Source: an uncultured Oscillospiraceae bacterium
GTDB lineage: Bacteria; Bacillota; Clostridia; Oscillospirales; Oscillospiraceae
Assembly: GCA_958426425.1 (NCBI GenBank)
Contig: CATZYY010000090.1
Span: 1-9,245 of the forward strand
Direction of reading: 5' to 3'
Length of the DNA: 9,245 nt
Shown: positions 1-6,167 of the stretch, piece by piece
Position numbering within the stretch: position 1 is the first letter of the stretch
How the letters are laid out: every line of letters begins with the position of its first letter
Notes under the pieces: generated by a model
The model's database searches: none
Told to the model about the DNA's origin: nothing
The model's input: the letters and a program-made list of their open reading frames with translations, nothing else
Translations under genes and position numbers: made by a program

Positions 1-1298
1 GCGCCCACGGTGCCGTCGCCGCCCAGACCCCAGAACTTGCACTCGATGGTGCCGGCGGGAGCCACGCTGGGAGCGGGCTTCTCCTCCAGGGAGAGGTGGG
101 TGACATCGTCCACGATGCCGATGGTGAACTCGCGCTTCATCTGATCCTTCTTCAGCTCGTCATACACCGCAAAGACGGAGGCAGGCGGGGTGTCCTTGCT
201 GCCCAGGCCGTAGCGGCCGCCGATCACGGCAATGTCCGTGCGGCCGGCGTTGGCCAGAGAGGTGACCACGTCCATGTACAGAGGCTCGCCCTGGGAGCCG
301 GGCTCCTTGGTGCGGTCCAGAACAGCGATCTTTTTGCAGGTGGCGGGAATAGCGGAGAGCAGCTTGTCCGCGCGCCAGGGCCGATACAGACGGACCTTGA
401 TCAGGCCCACCTTCTCACCGTTGGCGTTGAGGTAGTCGATGACTTCCTCAGCCACGTCGCAGATGGAACCCATGGCGATGATGACGCGGTCAGCGTCGGC
501 GGCGCCGTAGTAGTTGAACAGCTGATAGTCAGTGCCCAGCTTCTCGTTGACCTTGGCCATGTACTTTTCCACCACGGCGGGCAGAGCGTCATAGTAGGGG
601 TTGCAGGCCTCACGATGCTGGAAGAAGATATCGCCGTTCTCGTGAGAGCCGCGCATGTTGGGGCGCTCGGGGTTCAGGGCGTGCTTGCGGAACGCGGCAA
701 CGGCGTCCATGTCGCACATCTCCTTCAGGTCCTCGTAATCCCACACAGCCACCTTCTGGATCTCGTGAGAGGTACGGAAACCGTCGAAGAAGTTCAGGAA
801 GGGCACGCGGCCCTCGATGGCGGCCAGATGGGCCACGGGAGCCAGGTCCATAACCTCCTGGACATTGCCCTCGGCCAGCATGGCGAAGCCGGTCTGGCGG
901 CAGGCCATGACGTCGGAGTGATCGCCGAAGATGTTCAGCGCGTGGGTGGACACGGTCCGGGCGGACACGTGGAACACGCAGGGCAGCAGCTCGCCGGCGA
1001 TCTTATACATGTTGGGGATCATCAGCAGCAGGCCCTGAGACGCGGTGTAGGTGGTGGTCAGAGCACCGGCGGCCAGAGAGCCGTGGACCGTGCCGGAGGC
1101 GCCGGCCTCGGACTGCATCTCAATCACCTTGACAGTGGTGCCGAAGATGTTTTTCTGACCAGCGGCAGACCACTGGTCAACCAAGTCTGCCATGGGAGAG
1201 GACGGGGTAATGGGATAAATCCCCGCCACTTCGGTAAACGCATAGCTGACGTATGCAGCGGCGTTGTTACCGTCCATGGACTTGAACTTTCTTGCCAT
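1..1298 (-). CDS. nifJ: Pyruvate:ferredoxin (flavodoxin) oxidoreductase, N-terminal part (partial)
   Basis: This gene encodes the cytoplasmic enzyme that oxidatively decarboxylates pyruvate to acetyl-CoA and CO2 and passes two electrons to ferredoxin or flavodoxin, the main pyruvate-cleaving step in anaerobes. Reading leftward from ATG at 1298 gives 432 codons before the window edge, out of about 1170-1190 expected. The protein starts MARKFKSMDGNNAAAYVSYA. Residues 28-38 are YPITPSSPMAD, and T31, E64 and R114 fall exactly where the structurally characterised Desulfovibrio africanus enzyme has its substrate and TPP contacts. Domain I covers roughly residues 1-250 and domain II 260-400. The gamma domain begins near 418 with ECKFWGLGGDGTVG. 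TPP-domain and 2x[4Fe-4S] segments must lie beyond the left edge. The start is set by GGAGG (1306-1310), 7 nt upstream. It appears to be a monocistronic start with its own promoter. The identity is very secure; only the downstream part is unseen. Confidence 0.97.
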   Translation of the reverse strand, partial: MARKFKSMDGNNAAAYVSYAFTEVAGIYPITPSSPMADLVDQWSAAGQKNIFGTTVKVIEMQSEAGASGTVHGSLAAGALTTTYTASQGLLLMIPNMYKIAGELLPCVFHVSARTVSTHALNIFGDHSDVMACRQTGFAMLAEGNVQEVMDLAPVAHLAAIEGRVPFLNFFDGFRTSHEIQKVAVWDYEDLKEMCDMDAVAAFRKHALNPERPNMRGSHENGDIFFQHREACNPYYDALPAVVEKYMAKVNEKLGTDYQLFNYYGAADADRVIIAMGSICDVAEEVIDYLNANGEKVGLIKVRLYRPWRADKLLSAIPATCKKIAVLDRTKEPGSQGEPLYMDVVTSLANAGRTDIAVIGGRYGLGSKDTPPASVFAVYDELKKDQMKREFTIGIVDDVTHLSLEEKPAPSVAPAGTIECKFWGLGGDGTVG

Positions 1299-1316
1299 AT
1301 ACTTACCTCCTATAAT

Positions 1317-1335
1317 TTGCTGCCCTTTGCAGCAA
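1317..1335 (-). promoter_or_regulatory. Hairpin in the nifJ 5' leader next to the ribosome binding site
   Basis: TTGCTGC (1317-1323) and GCAGCAA (1329-1335) form a perfect 7-bp stem with a 5-nt loop in the nifJ leader RNA. It ends 6 nt upstream of the GGAGG element. There is no U-run on the nifJ side, so it is not a terminator. A role in mRNA stability or in keeping the ribosome binding site open is possible but unproven. Confidence 0.5.
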
Positions 1336-1385
1336 TCTTACCAGAACATGAACCCGGATGCACCCCCGTGTGCTCATGCGTTTTC

Positions 1386-1414
1386 ATTATACCACTTGTG
1401 TTTCTTCGTGTAAA
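1386..1414 (-). promoter_or_regulatory. Sigma-A promoter of nifJ with extended -10
   Basis: On the minus strand there is a -35 TTTACA (1414-1409), a 17-nt spacer and a -10 TATAAT (1391-1386). The -10 is preceded by TGG, giving the extended form TGnTATAAT. Transcription should begin near 1379, leaving an untranslated leader of about 80 nt before the ATG at 1298. The stretch upstream of -35 (about 1420-1450) is rich in A/T and could act as an UP element. Such a near-consensus promoter fits a highly expressed catabolic gene. Confidence 0.85.
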
Positions 1415-1422
1415 TGGCGGGC

Positions 1423-1440
1423 TTGTTATTTTTTGCACAA
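1423..1440. promoter_or_regulatory. Candidate Rex (redox-sensing repressor) operator upstream of nifJ
   Basis: The 18-bp sequence TTGTTATTTTTTGCACAA has the length and the outer half-sites of the clostridial Rex motif TTGTTAANNNNTTAACAA. The left half TTGTTA matches in full, and the right half keeps ACAA. It lies 8 bp upstream of the nifJ -35. Rex is known to bind such sites when NADH/NAD+ is low and to control fermentation genes in Firmicutes. Because it lies upstream of the -35 rather than across the core promoter, it could act by blocking an UP element or could be a chance match in T-rich DNA. Confidence 0.4.
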
Positions 1441-1505
1441 ATTTTGTTGTTTTTCAGAACAGTTCCAACAAACTCCCCTTTTTTTGCCCTTTTTCTTCCA
1501 GCGGG

Positions 1506-1534
1506 TTCCCGAACGTCCCAGTCTATGGTATATT
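1506..1534 (+). promoter_or_regulatory. Probable promoter of the comM-like gene
   Basis: The -10 is TATATT (1529-1534), preceded by TGG, again the extended -10 arrangement. The hexamer at the 17-nt spacing (1506-1511, TTCCCG) is a poor -35, which an extended -10 can make up for. Transcription would start near 1541, just before two tandem hairpins. The promoter is back to back with that of nifJ in a 300-bp intergenic region. The rest of that region is T-rich on the plus strand and includes an inverted repeat, TTTGTTG (1443-1449) and CAACAAA (1466-1472). Confidence 0.55.
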
Positions 1535-1546
1535 AAGAAAAACAGA

Positions 1547-1580
1547 CCGGCTTTTGCCGGCCACTCCCGGTCAGCCGGGA
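1547..1580 (+). promoter_or_regulatory. Two tandem GC-rich hairpins in the comM-like leader
   Basis: The first stem is CCGGC (1547-1551) with GCCGG (1556-1560) and a TTTT loop. The second is TCCCGG (1565-1570) with CCGGGA (1575-1580) and a TCAG loop. They fill almost the whole predicted leader and end 5 nt before the GGAGG at 1586-1590. No U-run follows either stem, so they are not terminators. They may shield the 5' end or influence translation. Confidence 0.5.
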
Positions 1581-1599
1581 ATTGCGGAGGTGAGGGACT

Positions 1600-3117
1600 T
1601 TGGTGGTAACGGTACATTCTCTGGGGCTCAACGGCATTGCAGGCTATGCAGTCAGTGCCGAGTGCTTTTTGTCCGGAGGCCTTCCGGCCTTTGACATTGT
1701 AGGACTGCCGGACGCAGCGGTGCGGGAGGCCCGGGAACGGGTCCGGGCGGCGGTGAAGAACTGCGGCGCCAAATTCCCCGTCAGCCGCATCACGGTCAAT
1801 CTGGCGCCTGCGGGGCAGAAAAAAGCGGGTACCATCTATGATCTGCCCATTTTTGTGGGTCTTCTGGCGGCGTCCGGCCAGCTGCCGCCGCCCCCGGCGG
1901 ACACCGCCTTCCTGGGGGAGCTGTCCCTGACGGGAGCGGTCCGGGGCGTGGCCGGCGTGCTGCCCATGGCCCTGGCGGCCAAAGAGAGCGGTATCCGGCA
2001 GCTGTACGTCCCGGCGGAGAACGCCGCGGAGGCCACACTGGCCGGAGGCCTCACGGTCTACGGTGTGGAACACGTGGCCGCCCTGGCGGCCCATCTGAAG
2101 GGACAGACGCCCCTCTCCCCCACCCCGCCCTGGCAGCCACAGCCGGAGGCGGCGGAGCTGCCGGACCTCAAAGACGTCATGGGGCAGGAGAACGTGAAGC
2201 GGGCCCTGGAGATCGCGGCGGCGGGAGGCCACAATCTGCTGCTGATCGGCTCCCCCGGCGCCGGCAAGTCCATGCTGGCCAAGCGGCTGCCCTCCATCCT
2301 GCCGGACATGACCAAGGCGGAGGCCCTGGAGGTCTCCGGCATCTGGTCCGTGGCGGGACTGGCGGACCCTCACCATCCCCTGCTGACCCGGCGGCCCTTC
2401 CGCAGTCCCCACCACACCGCCTCTGCCGCGGCCCTTACCGGCGGAGGTCCCGCTCTGCGGCCGGGGGAGATCTCCCTGGCCCACAACGGCGTTCTGTTTC
2501 TGGACGAGCTGCCGGAGTTCCACCGGGACGTGCTGGAGGCCATGCGCCAGCCCCTGGAGGAGGGAGAGGTCACCGTGGCCCGCTCCGGAGGCACGCTGCA
2601 CCTGCCCGCCCGGTTCCAGCTGGTATGCGCCATGAACCCCTGCCGCTGCGGCTGGCGGGGACACCCCTCCGGCAAGTGCACCTGCTCAGACCGGGAGGTG
2701 GCCAAGTACGTGGAAAAGATCTCCGGCCCTCTGCTGGACCGGATCGACCTCCACGTGTCCGTGCCCTCGGTGGAGTACGAGGCCCTGCGGCGAAAATCCG
2801 TACCGGAGTCCTCCGCCGTGGTAAAGGCCCGGGTGGACGGGGCCAGAACCATCCAGAAAGAGCGTTTTGCCGGAACTGGCGTGGCCTGCAACGCCCACAT
2901 GACCCCGGCTCAAATTGGGCAGTTCTGCGTTCTGGACAGCGCCGGCGAGGCGCTGATGAAGTCCGCCTTTGACCGCATGGGTCTTACCGCCCGGTCCCAT
3001 GACCGCATCCTCCGGGTGGCCCGGACCATCGCGGACCTGGACGGGGCAGAGGCCATTGGGCCGGAGCACCTGGCCGAGGCCATTCAGTACCGCAATACCG
3101 ACATCCTCAAGGGATGA
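1600..3117 (+). CDS. comM: YifB/ComM family Mg-chelatase-like AAA+ ATPase
   Basis: ComM-type proteins are AAA+ helicases; in naturally competent Gram-negatives ComM drives branch migration as incoming DNA is integrated. In most Firmicutes the role of the homologue is untested. The protein has 505 residues, the usual length. The N-terminal ChlI-associated domain (about 1-170) carries FDIVGLPDAAVREARERVRA at 31-50. The AAA+ domain (about 190-395) has Walker A GSPGAGKS (217-224), the RPFRSPHHTAS family signature (265-275), Walker B VLFLDELPEF (298-307) and the SGPLLDRIDLHV segment (375-386). Four cysteines (C348, C350, C360, C362) form a CxC-x9-CxC pair that could bind metal. The C-terminal Mg_chelatase_C domain covers about 405-500 and includes LTARSHDRILRVARTIADL (462-480). 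The start is TTG at 1600, placed by GGAGGTGA (1586-1593); GTG at 1603 is an alternative, and an in-frame TGA at 1591 rules out anything earlier. It is a single-gene unit closed by a strong terminator. Confidence 0.95.
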   Translation: MVVTVHSLGLNGIAGYAVSAECFLSGGLPAFDIVGLPDAAVREARERVRAAVKNCGAKFPVSRITVNLAPAGQKKAGTIYDLPIFVGLLAASGQLPPPPADTAFLGELSLTGAVRGVAGVLPMALAAKESGIRQLYVPAENAAEATLAGGLTVYGVEHVAALAAHLKGQTPLSPTPPWQPQPEAAELPDLKDVMGQENVKRALEIAAAGGHNLLLIGSPGAGKSMLAKRLPSILPDMTKAEALEVSGIWSVAGLADPHHPLLTRRPFRSPHHTASAAALTGGGPALRPGEISLAHNGVLFLDELPEFHRDVLEAMRQPLEEGEVTVARSGGTLHLPARFQLVCAMNPCRCGWRGHPSGKCTCSDREVAKYVEKISGPLLDRIDLHVSVPSVEYEALRRKSVPESSAVVKARVDGARTIQKERFAGTGVACNAHMTPAQIGQFCVLDSAGEALMKSAFDRMGLTARSHDRILRVARTIADLDGAEAIGPEHLAEAIQYRNTDILKG

Positions 3118-3119
3118 AG

Positions 3120-3158
3120 ACAGGCGGCGCCCCATGCGGGGCGCCGCCTGTTTCTTTT
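3120..3158 (+). terminator. Rho-independent terminator of the comM-like gene
   Basis: A perfect 14-bp GC-rich stem starts 2 nt after the stop codon. ACAGGCGGCGCCCC (3120-3133) pairs with 3138-3151 around an ATGC loop, followed by TTTCTTTT. The minus-strand side has only TCTTC after the stem. It would therefore be a weak terminator for the convergent LysR and small-membrane-protein transcript, though no other terminator is visible for that unit. Confidence 0.93.
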
Positions 3159-3188
3159 CCGAAATGGCTGCATAAAGACGGGGGGTGT

Positions 3189-3428
3189 TCAGTCAAAGAC
3201 CAGGTACTGCAGAATCGCCGCCAGGATGATGACCGCCATCACCGCCGCAGTGACCAGCCGGGCCCGTCTGCGGAAACCCTCCTTGGAATAGTCGGCCTTG
3301 CCGTTTTTCAGCCGATTCAGCAAGAAGGTATTAAGGCCCCAGAGAGCCAGGCCGATCAGCGGAAACGCCACCAGGACCGTCAGCCATCCCTGTGTATTGG
3401 GGAGAATGAAACCAGAAAACGGATACAT
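3189..3428 (-). CDS. Small two-helix membrane protein of unknown function
   Basis: I do not recognise the family. The 79-residue product has two likely transmembrane helices, about residues 15-37 (around WLTVLVAFPLIGLALWGLNT) and 58-77 (around VTAAVMAVIILAAILQYLVF). They are separated by a strongly basic loop (RLKNGKADYSKEGFRRRAR). By the positive-inside rule the loop is cytoplasmic and both ends face outward. There is no signal peptide and no cysteine. The start is ATG at 3428, supported by AAAGGAG (3438-3444), 9 nt upstream. The gene begins only 39 nt after the stop of the LysR-type gene on the same strand and has no promoter of its own that I can see, so the two are probably cotranscribed. 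It may be a target or partner of that regulator, but nothing in the sequence shows its function. Confidence 0.75.
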   Translation of the reverse strand: MYPFSGFILPNTQGWLTVLVAFPLIGLALWGLNTFLLNRLKNGKADYSKEGFRRRARLVTAAVMAVIILAAILQYLVFD

Positions 3429-3467
3429 AGTGGCACACTCCTTTCAAGAGGCCAAAATGCAGGGCCT

Positions 3468-4364
3468 TTACAGCAGGTCATCCGGCGGACGGCTGTCCTT
3501 GATATGCCGCAGGAAGGCCTTGCAGGCGTTGGACATATAACGCTTTTTGTTCCGGGCCACCCGCACGTCCCATACCCGTGGCCCGTCGGACAGAGGAACC
3601 CACCGCACGGCGGCGGAGGGGTACTTGTCGTAGATGGGCTTTGGCAAAATGGTAATGGCCCGATTTTGGGCCGCCACCTCCACCAGAAAGTCCCACTGGG
3701 AGGACAGCAGTACAATCTGGGGTGTGTACTCCGCCCGGCGGGCAGCCTCCATAATCTGCCAGTGAAGGGCAAAATCCCGGTTGAAAATAGCGAATCGCTG
3801 CCCCTTCAATTCCGCAAAGGACAGGCTCTCCCGTTGAGCCAAGGGGTTGTCCCGGTGGAGAATGACCCCCACCCGCTGACAGGTGAAAGGCAGAGTCTCA
3901 AACTGCTCCACCTGCTCGGTGTTCAGTGTCAGTGCAATGTCCAGCTCACCGTCCATAATCATCTGATCGATGACATAGGAGCCCTGTTCCACCACCTGAA
4001 TCCGAACGTTGGGATACTTTCTGGCAAATTCCGGAATCAGCGCGGCAAAATAGCAGGTCCCCAGCAGCGGGGGCAGCCCCACTGTCAAAGAACCGGCGGC
4101 TGTATCGCCGGTGTTCTGCACCTCTTCCACGGTGCGGCGATATTCCTCCATCATCCGCTGAGCACCCTCCAGCAGCCGCTCTCCCTCGTCGGTCAGCCGC
4201 TGCCGACGGCCAAAGGTATAGAACAGCTGGACGCCCAGCTCCTGCTCCAGATTCCGCACGGCGATGGACAGCGTGGGCTGGGCCACGTCCAGCTCCGCGG
4301 CGGCGGCGGAATAGCTCTCCGCCTTGGCCACCGCCATGAAATATTTCAGCTGCCGCATCTCCAT
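3468..4364 (-). CDS. LysR-family transcriptional regulator
   Basis: This is a 298-residue DNA-binding regulator, the standard length for LysR proteins. The N-terminal winged helix-turn-helix covers residues 1-60. It shows the usual pattern: MRQLKYFMAVAKAESYSAAA, then AQPTLSIAVRNLEQELGVQL (28-47) and a TDEGERLL motif (58-65). A linker helix follows (about 62-88). The effector-binding domain (about 92-290) begins GSLTVGLPPLLG and has two Rossmann-like lobes. The ligand cannot be told from the sequence. The start is ATG at 4364 with a G-rich GAGGGGG element just upstream; ATG at 4358 is an alternative. Unlike most LysR genes it is not divergent from a neighbour. It lies downstream of a flavoprotein gene on the same strand and upstream of a small membrane protein, and it has its own consensus promoter. 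The likely targets are therefore these two neighbours and itself. Confidence 0.95.
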   Translation of the reverse strand: MEMRQLKYFMAVAKAESYSAAAAELDVAQPTLSIAVRNLEQELGVQLFYTFGRRQRLTDEGERLLEGAQRMMEEYRRTVEEVQNTGDTAAGSLTVGLPPLLGTCYFAALIPEFARKYPNVRIQVVEQGSYVIDQMIMDGELDIALTLNTEQVEQFETLPFTCQRVGVILHRDNPLAQRESLSFAELKGQRFAIFNRDFALHWQIMEAARRAEYTPQIVLLSSQWDFLVEVAAQNRAITILPKPIYDKYPSAAVRWVPLSDGPRVWDVRVARNKKRYMSNACKAFLRHIKDSRPPDDLL

Positions 4365-4409
4365 GGGCCGCCCCCCTCACTGTCAAATTCCGCAGATTAT
4401 CATAACCTC

Positions 4410-4438
4410 ACTATATATAAATATAATCAATATGTCAA
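4410..4438 (-). promoter_or_regulatory. Consensus sigma-A promoter of the LysR-type gene
   Basis: On the minus strand a perfect -35 TTGACA (4438-4433), a 17-nt A/T-rich spacer and -10 TATAGT (4415-4410) occupy the 101-bp gap between the flavoprotein and LysR genes. Transcription should start near 4403. A short palindrome, TTATCATAA (4397-4405), lies exactly over that start point and could be an autoregulatory operator. No terminator is seen between the flavoprotein stop and this promoter, so some read-through is likely. Confidence 0.85.
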
Positions 4439-4465
4439 CGGCGGCTCCATAAAAATTTCTGTGGC

Positions 4466-5098
4466 TTACCGGATAAAGTTGGTGAAGGTACGCTTGTGAC
4501 TCTCCGGCGGCGGCAGCGTCTCCTTGGCGGCGGCCAGGGCCTTCACAGTCCAGGCCATGTTGCGGCCCAGCTTGGCGGCTACCTCCATGCCCTCGGTATC
4601 CTGCAGGGCCTCACCGGGATCGGCGCCGTGGACGGCGCCCCAGTAGTCGGAAGTGACGATGATCATCTCCATGGCATCCATGGTGCCCAGCAGCTGCTGA
4701 TACGTCTCCATGCCGCCGCTGCGGCGCAGGGTACACAGGGCACCGCCCACTTTGCGGCAGAGCTGATTGTCTCCGCAGCCCGCCGCCAGCATCAGCCGGT
4801 CCAGCACGCACTTCATGCCGCCGGCGATACCGCCGTGGTACACCGGGGAGGCCAGCAGGATGCCGTCGGCTTCGATGCAGGCGGCAATAATATCGTTGAC
4901 CATGTCATCGGTCTGGACACAGCGAAGGGACCCGGTGTTCAGGCAGTGGTAGCAGGCCATGCAGGGGTGGACCTTGGGACCCGGCTGGAACACCTGGAAC
5001 TCCACGCCGGCGGCCTCCACCTCCCGGCGAACCACCTCCAGCAGCTGGGCGGTGTTTCCGTTCTTTCTGGGACTTCCATTGATGGCAACGATCTTCAT
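4466..5098 (-). CDS. Flavodoxin-fold NAD(P)H-dependent FMN reductase with Isf-like cysteine motif
   Basis: This is a cytoplasmic FMN-binding flavoprotein of the NADPH-dependent FMN reductase/iron-sulfur flavoprotein superfamily. From ATG at 5098 it has 210 residues, starting MKIVAINGSPRKNGNTAQLL. The phosphate-binding loop GSPRKNGNT (8-16) and the ASPVYHGGIAG segment (83-93) contact FMN in this fold. Between them lies C46-x2-C49-x2-C52-x7-C60, which fits the compact CX2CX2CX4-7C motif that binds [4Fe-4S] in archaeal Isf, so electron transfer between a cluster and FMN is plausible. Further cysteines (C74, C97, C108, C114, C122) are scattered. The substrate is unknown. I chose 5098 because GGAGGGG (5105-5111) lies 6 nt upstream; ATG at 5113 would add five residues but overlaps this element. 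The gene has its own promoter. The LysR-type gene lies 101 bp downstream on the same strand and may sense the same redox condition. Confidence 0.9.
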   Translation of the reverse strand: MKIVAINGSPRKNGNTAQLLEVVRREVEAAGVEFQVFQPGPKVHPCMACYHCLNTGSLRCVQTDDMVNDIIAACIEADGILLASPVYHGGIAGGMKCVLDRLMLAAGCGDNQLCRKVGGALCTLRRSGGMETYQQLLGTMDAMEMIIVTSDYWGAVHGADPGEALQDTEGMEVAAKLGRNMAWTVKALAAAKETLPPPESHKRTFTNFIR

Positions 5099-5154
5099 AG
5101 CGTTCCCCTCCATATTGTGTATGATGTGGTGTTTTGTCTGGAATTGATGGGTTC

Positions 5155-5183
5155 ATTATACCAGAAACCGCCTCCAGTCACAA
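5155..5183 (-). promoter_or_regulatory. Promoter of the FMN-reductase-like gene
   Basis: On the minus strand -35 TTGTGA (5183-5178), a 17-nt spacer and a perfect -10 TATAAT (5160-5155) precede the gene. TGG just before the -10 makes it an extended -10 promoter like that of nifJ. The start would be near 5148, giving a leader of about 50 nt. Confidence 0.8.
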
Positions 5184-5207
5184 GCGGCGTTTCTCCTATG
5201 GGCAGGC

Positions 5208-5240
5208 AAAAAAAGCGGCGCCTTCAATGGCGCCGCTTTT
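5208..5240 (-). terminator. Rho-independent terminator of the PepSY-protein gene
   Basis: Read on the minus strand, a 12-bp stem (5240-5229 with 5222-5211, core GCGGCGCC) with a 6-nt loop is followed directly by seven T residues. It begins 13 nt after the stop codon at 5254. The plus-strand side has only TTTT before AAAG. It separates the PepSY gene from the promoter of the flavoprotein gene that follows on the same strand. Confidence 0.93.
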
Positions 5241-5253
5241 AAAGCTCACGATG

Positions 5254-6036
5254 TTACCAACCGCGATAGTCCACATCCCGGCCTACAATGCTGCCGGTGG
5301 TGGCGTCGATCTCAAAATCATACTCGGTGCTGCCGCTGATGACCTCCACCTCGTAGATCAGGCGGCCGTCGTCCCGGTCCAGCTCACACTTGAACACGGT
5401 GCCGCCGGGAACCTCCGCCAAGGCGATCTCCTTGGCCCGGTCAGCGGTGATGGAAGCGGCGGTGCCGGAGGTGCTGGGCACAAAGCCCTCCACGTCCCGG
5501 TCGGAGCTGCGGATGGCGCCGGTAACGGCGTCGATCTCATAGTCATACTCGGTGCTGCCGCTGTAAAACTCCACATCATAGACCGTGCGGCCGTCGTCCC
5601 GGTCCAGCTCCGCCCGGATAAAGACCACGGCGGAGGCCTTCACGCCGGCGTCCGCCAGGGCGATCTCCTTGGCCCGGTCGGCGGTGATATAACCGGAGGC
5701 CGTGGTGCCGGAGCTGGTACCGGATGCGGTGGAGCCGGAAGTCTTGCCGGTGAGCACTACGGTGCGGGTGGCGGAATCAAAACTGACATTCAGTCCCAGA
5801 GCCTCGCTGATGGCCCGGGCGGGCACGTAGGTGGTGCCCTCATACAGGAACACGGGGACGGTCTTGCCGGCAGCGTCCCGAGGAGTCAGGGCGGAGCCGT
5901 TGAGGGTGATCTTGATGCCGTCTTCCACATCGATGGTCCGGTTGGTTGCGGCGGAAACCGTCAGGCACAGGGACACCAGCAGGGCCGTCATCACCAGGCC
6001 GGAGACAAATCCCTTGAGATAGCCGTTCTTCTTCAT
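5254..6036 (-). CDS. Secreted stalk-domain protein with two tandem PepSY domains
   Basis: The 260-residue product has a signal peptide (about 1-30: MKKNG, a hydrophobic core around residues 10-27, then VSAAT). A copper-amine-oxidase N-terminal-like stalk domain follows (about 33-96: IKITLNGSAL, GTTYVPARAISEALGLNV, FDSATRTVVL). This is the module widespread in Firmicute surface proteins. After a Gly/Ser/Thr linker (97-115) come two PepSY domains, about 116-176 and 195-253. Each has the pattern ITADRAKEIAL, then ELDRDDGR, then GSTEYD(Y/F)EIDA(V/T)TG. No LPxTG or membrane anchor follows, so the protein is probably released or held non-covalently. PepSY domains in other proteins are thought to inhibit or chaperone extracellular peptidases; the role here is not known. 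The start is ATG at 6036 with AAGGAG (6046-6051) 9 nt upstream. The gene is divergent from thiI. I do not see a convincing promoter for it in 6052-6190. Confidence 0.9.
   Translation of the reverse strand: MKKNGYLKGFVSGLVMTALLVSLCLTVSAATNRTIDVEDGIKITLNGSALTPRDAAGKTVPVFLYEGTTYVPARAISEALGLNVSFDSATRTVVLTGKTSGSTASGTSSGTTASGYITADRAKEIALADAGVKASAVVFIRAELDRDDGRTVYDVEFYSGSTEYDYEIDAVTGAIRSSDRDVEGFVPSTSGTAASITADRAKEIALAEVPGGTVFKCELDRDDGRLIYEVEVISGSTEYDFEIDATTGSIVGRDVDYRGW
5414..5688 (-). repeat. DNA-level duplication of the PepSY module
   Basis: The segment 5414-5451 recurs at 5651-5688 with 36 of 38 bases the same; both encode the start of a PepSY domain. A second shared block, near 5330-5390 and 5555-5615, encodes the ELDRDDGR to GSTEYD parts. 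The two modules differ by about 9 bp in length between these blocks. Such high nucleotide identity points to a fairly recent tandem duplication or gene conversion between the modules. Confidence 0.75.
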
Positions 6037-6167
6037 ACTTGCATTCTCCTTATCGTCGTTTTTTCAGCGGCGTTTTTGCCTTTCTGTACCATTAACGGGG
6101 GAAGGGATTCTTTTATTGCAGGGCAATTAAAAAAATTTTTTGCGGCTGCGGAAACCCATTTCGGGGC
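6037..6167. other. AT-rich divergent spacer between the PepSY gene and thiI
   Basis: The left half of the 243-bp divergent spacer holds the PepSY-gene ribosome binding site (6046-6051), a 13-bp inverted repeat ATTGCAGGGCAAT (6115-6127), and a run of seven A followed by six T (about 6129-6141). The A/T tract is likely to be intrinsically bent. I find no clear -35/-10 pair for the leftward gene. Confidence 0.5.

Noticed and set aside
96..1694. Long plus-strand open frame opposite nifJ
   Set aside because: It is antisense to an unmistakable pyruvate:ferredoxin oxidoreductase, has a composition typical of a reverse-complement shadow (many H, G and V), and has no ribosome binding site. GC-rich codon use removes stops on the other strand.
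1426..2664. Long minus-strand open frame opposite the comM-like gene
   Set aside because: Antisense shadow of a conserved AAA+ ATPase with clear Walker motifs. It also runs across the promoter region and terminates within it.
4381..4386. A second TTGACA (minus strand) as a LysR -35 box
   Set aside because: It lies downstream of the real promoter and only about 17 nt before the start codon, so there is no room for a -10 and a leader.
3114..4499. Long plus-strand open frame opposite the small membrane protein and LysR genes
   Set aside because: It begins inside the comM stop and terminator and is antisense to two genes with good ribosome binding sites. The translated sequence has low-complexity Q/H/G character and no recognisable domain.
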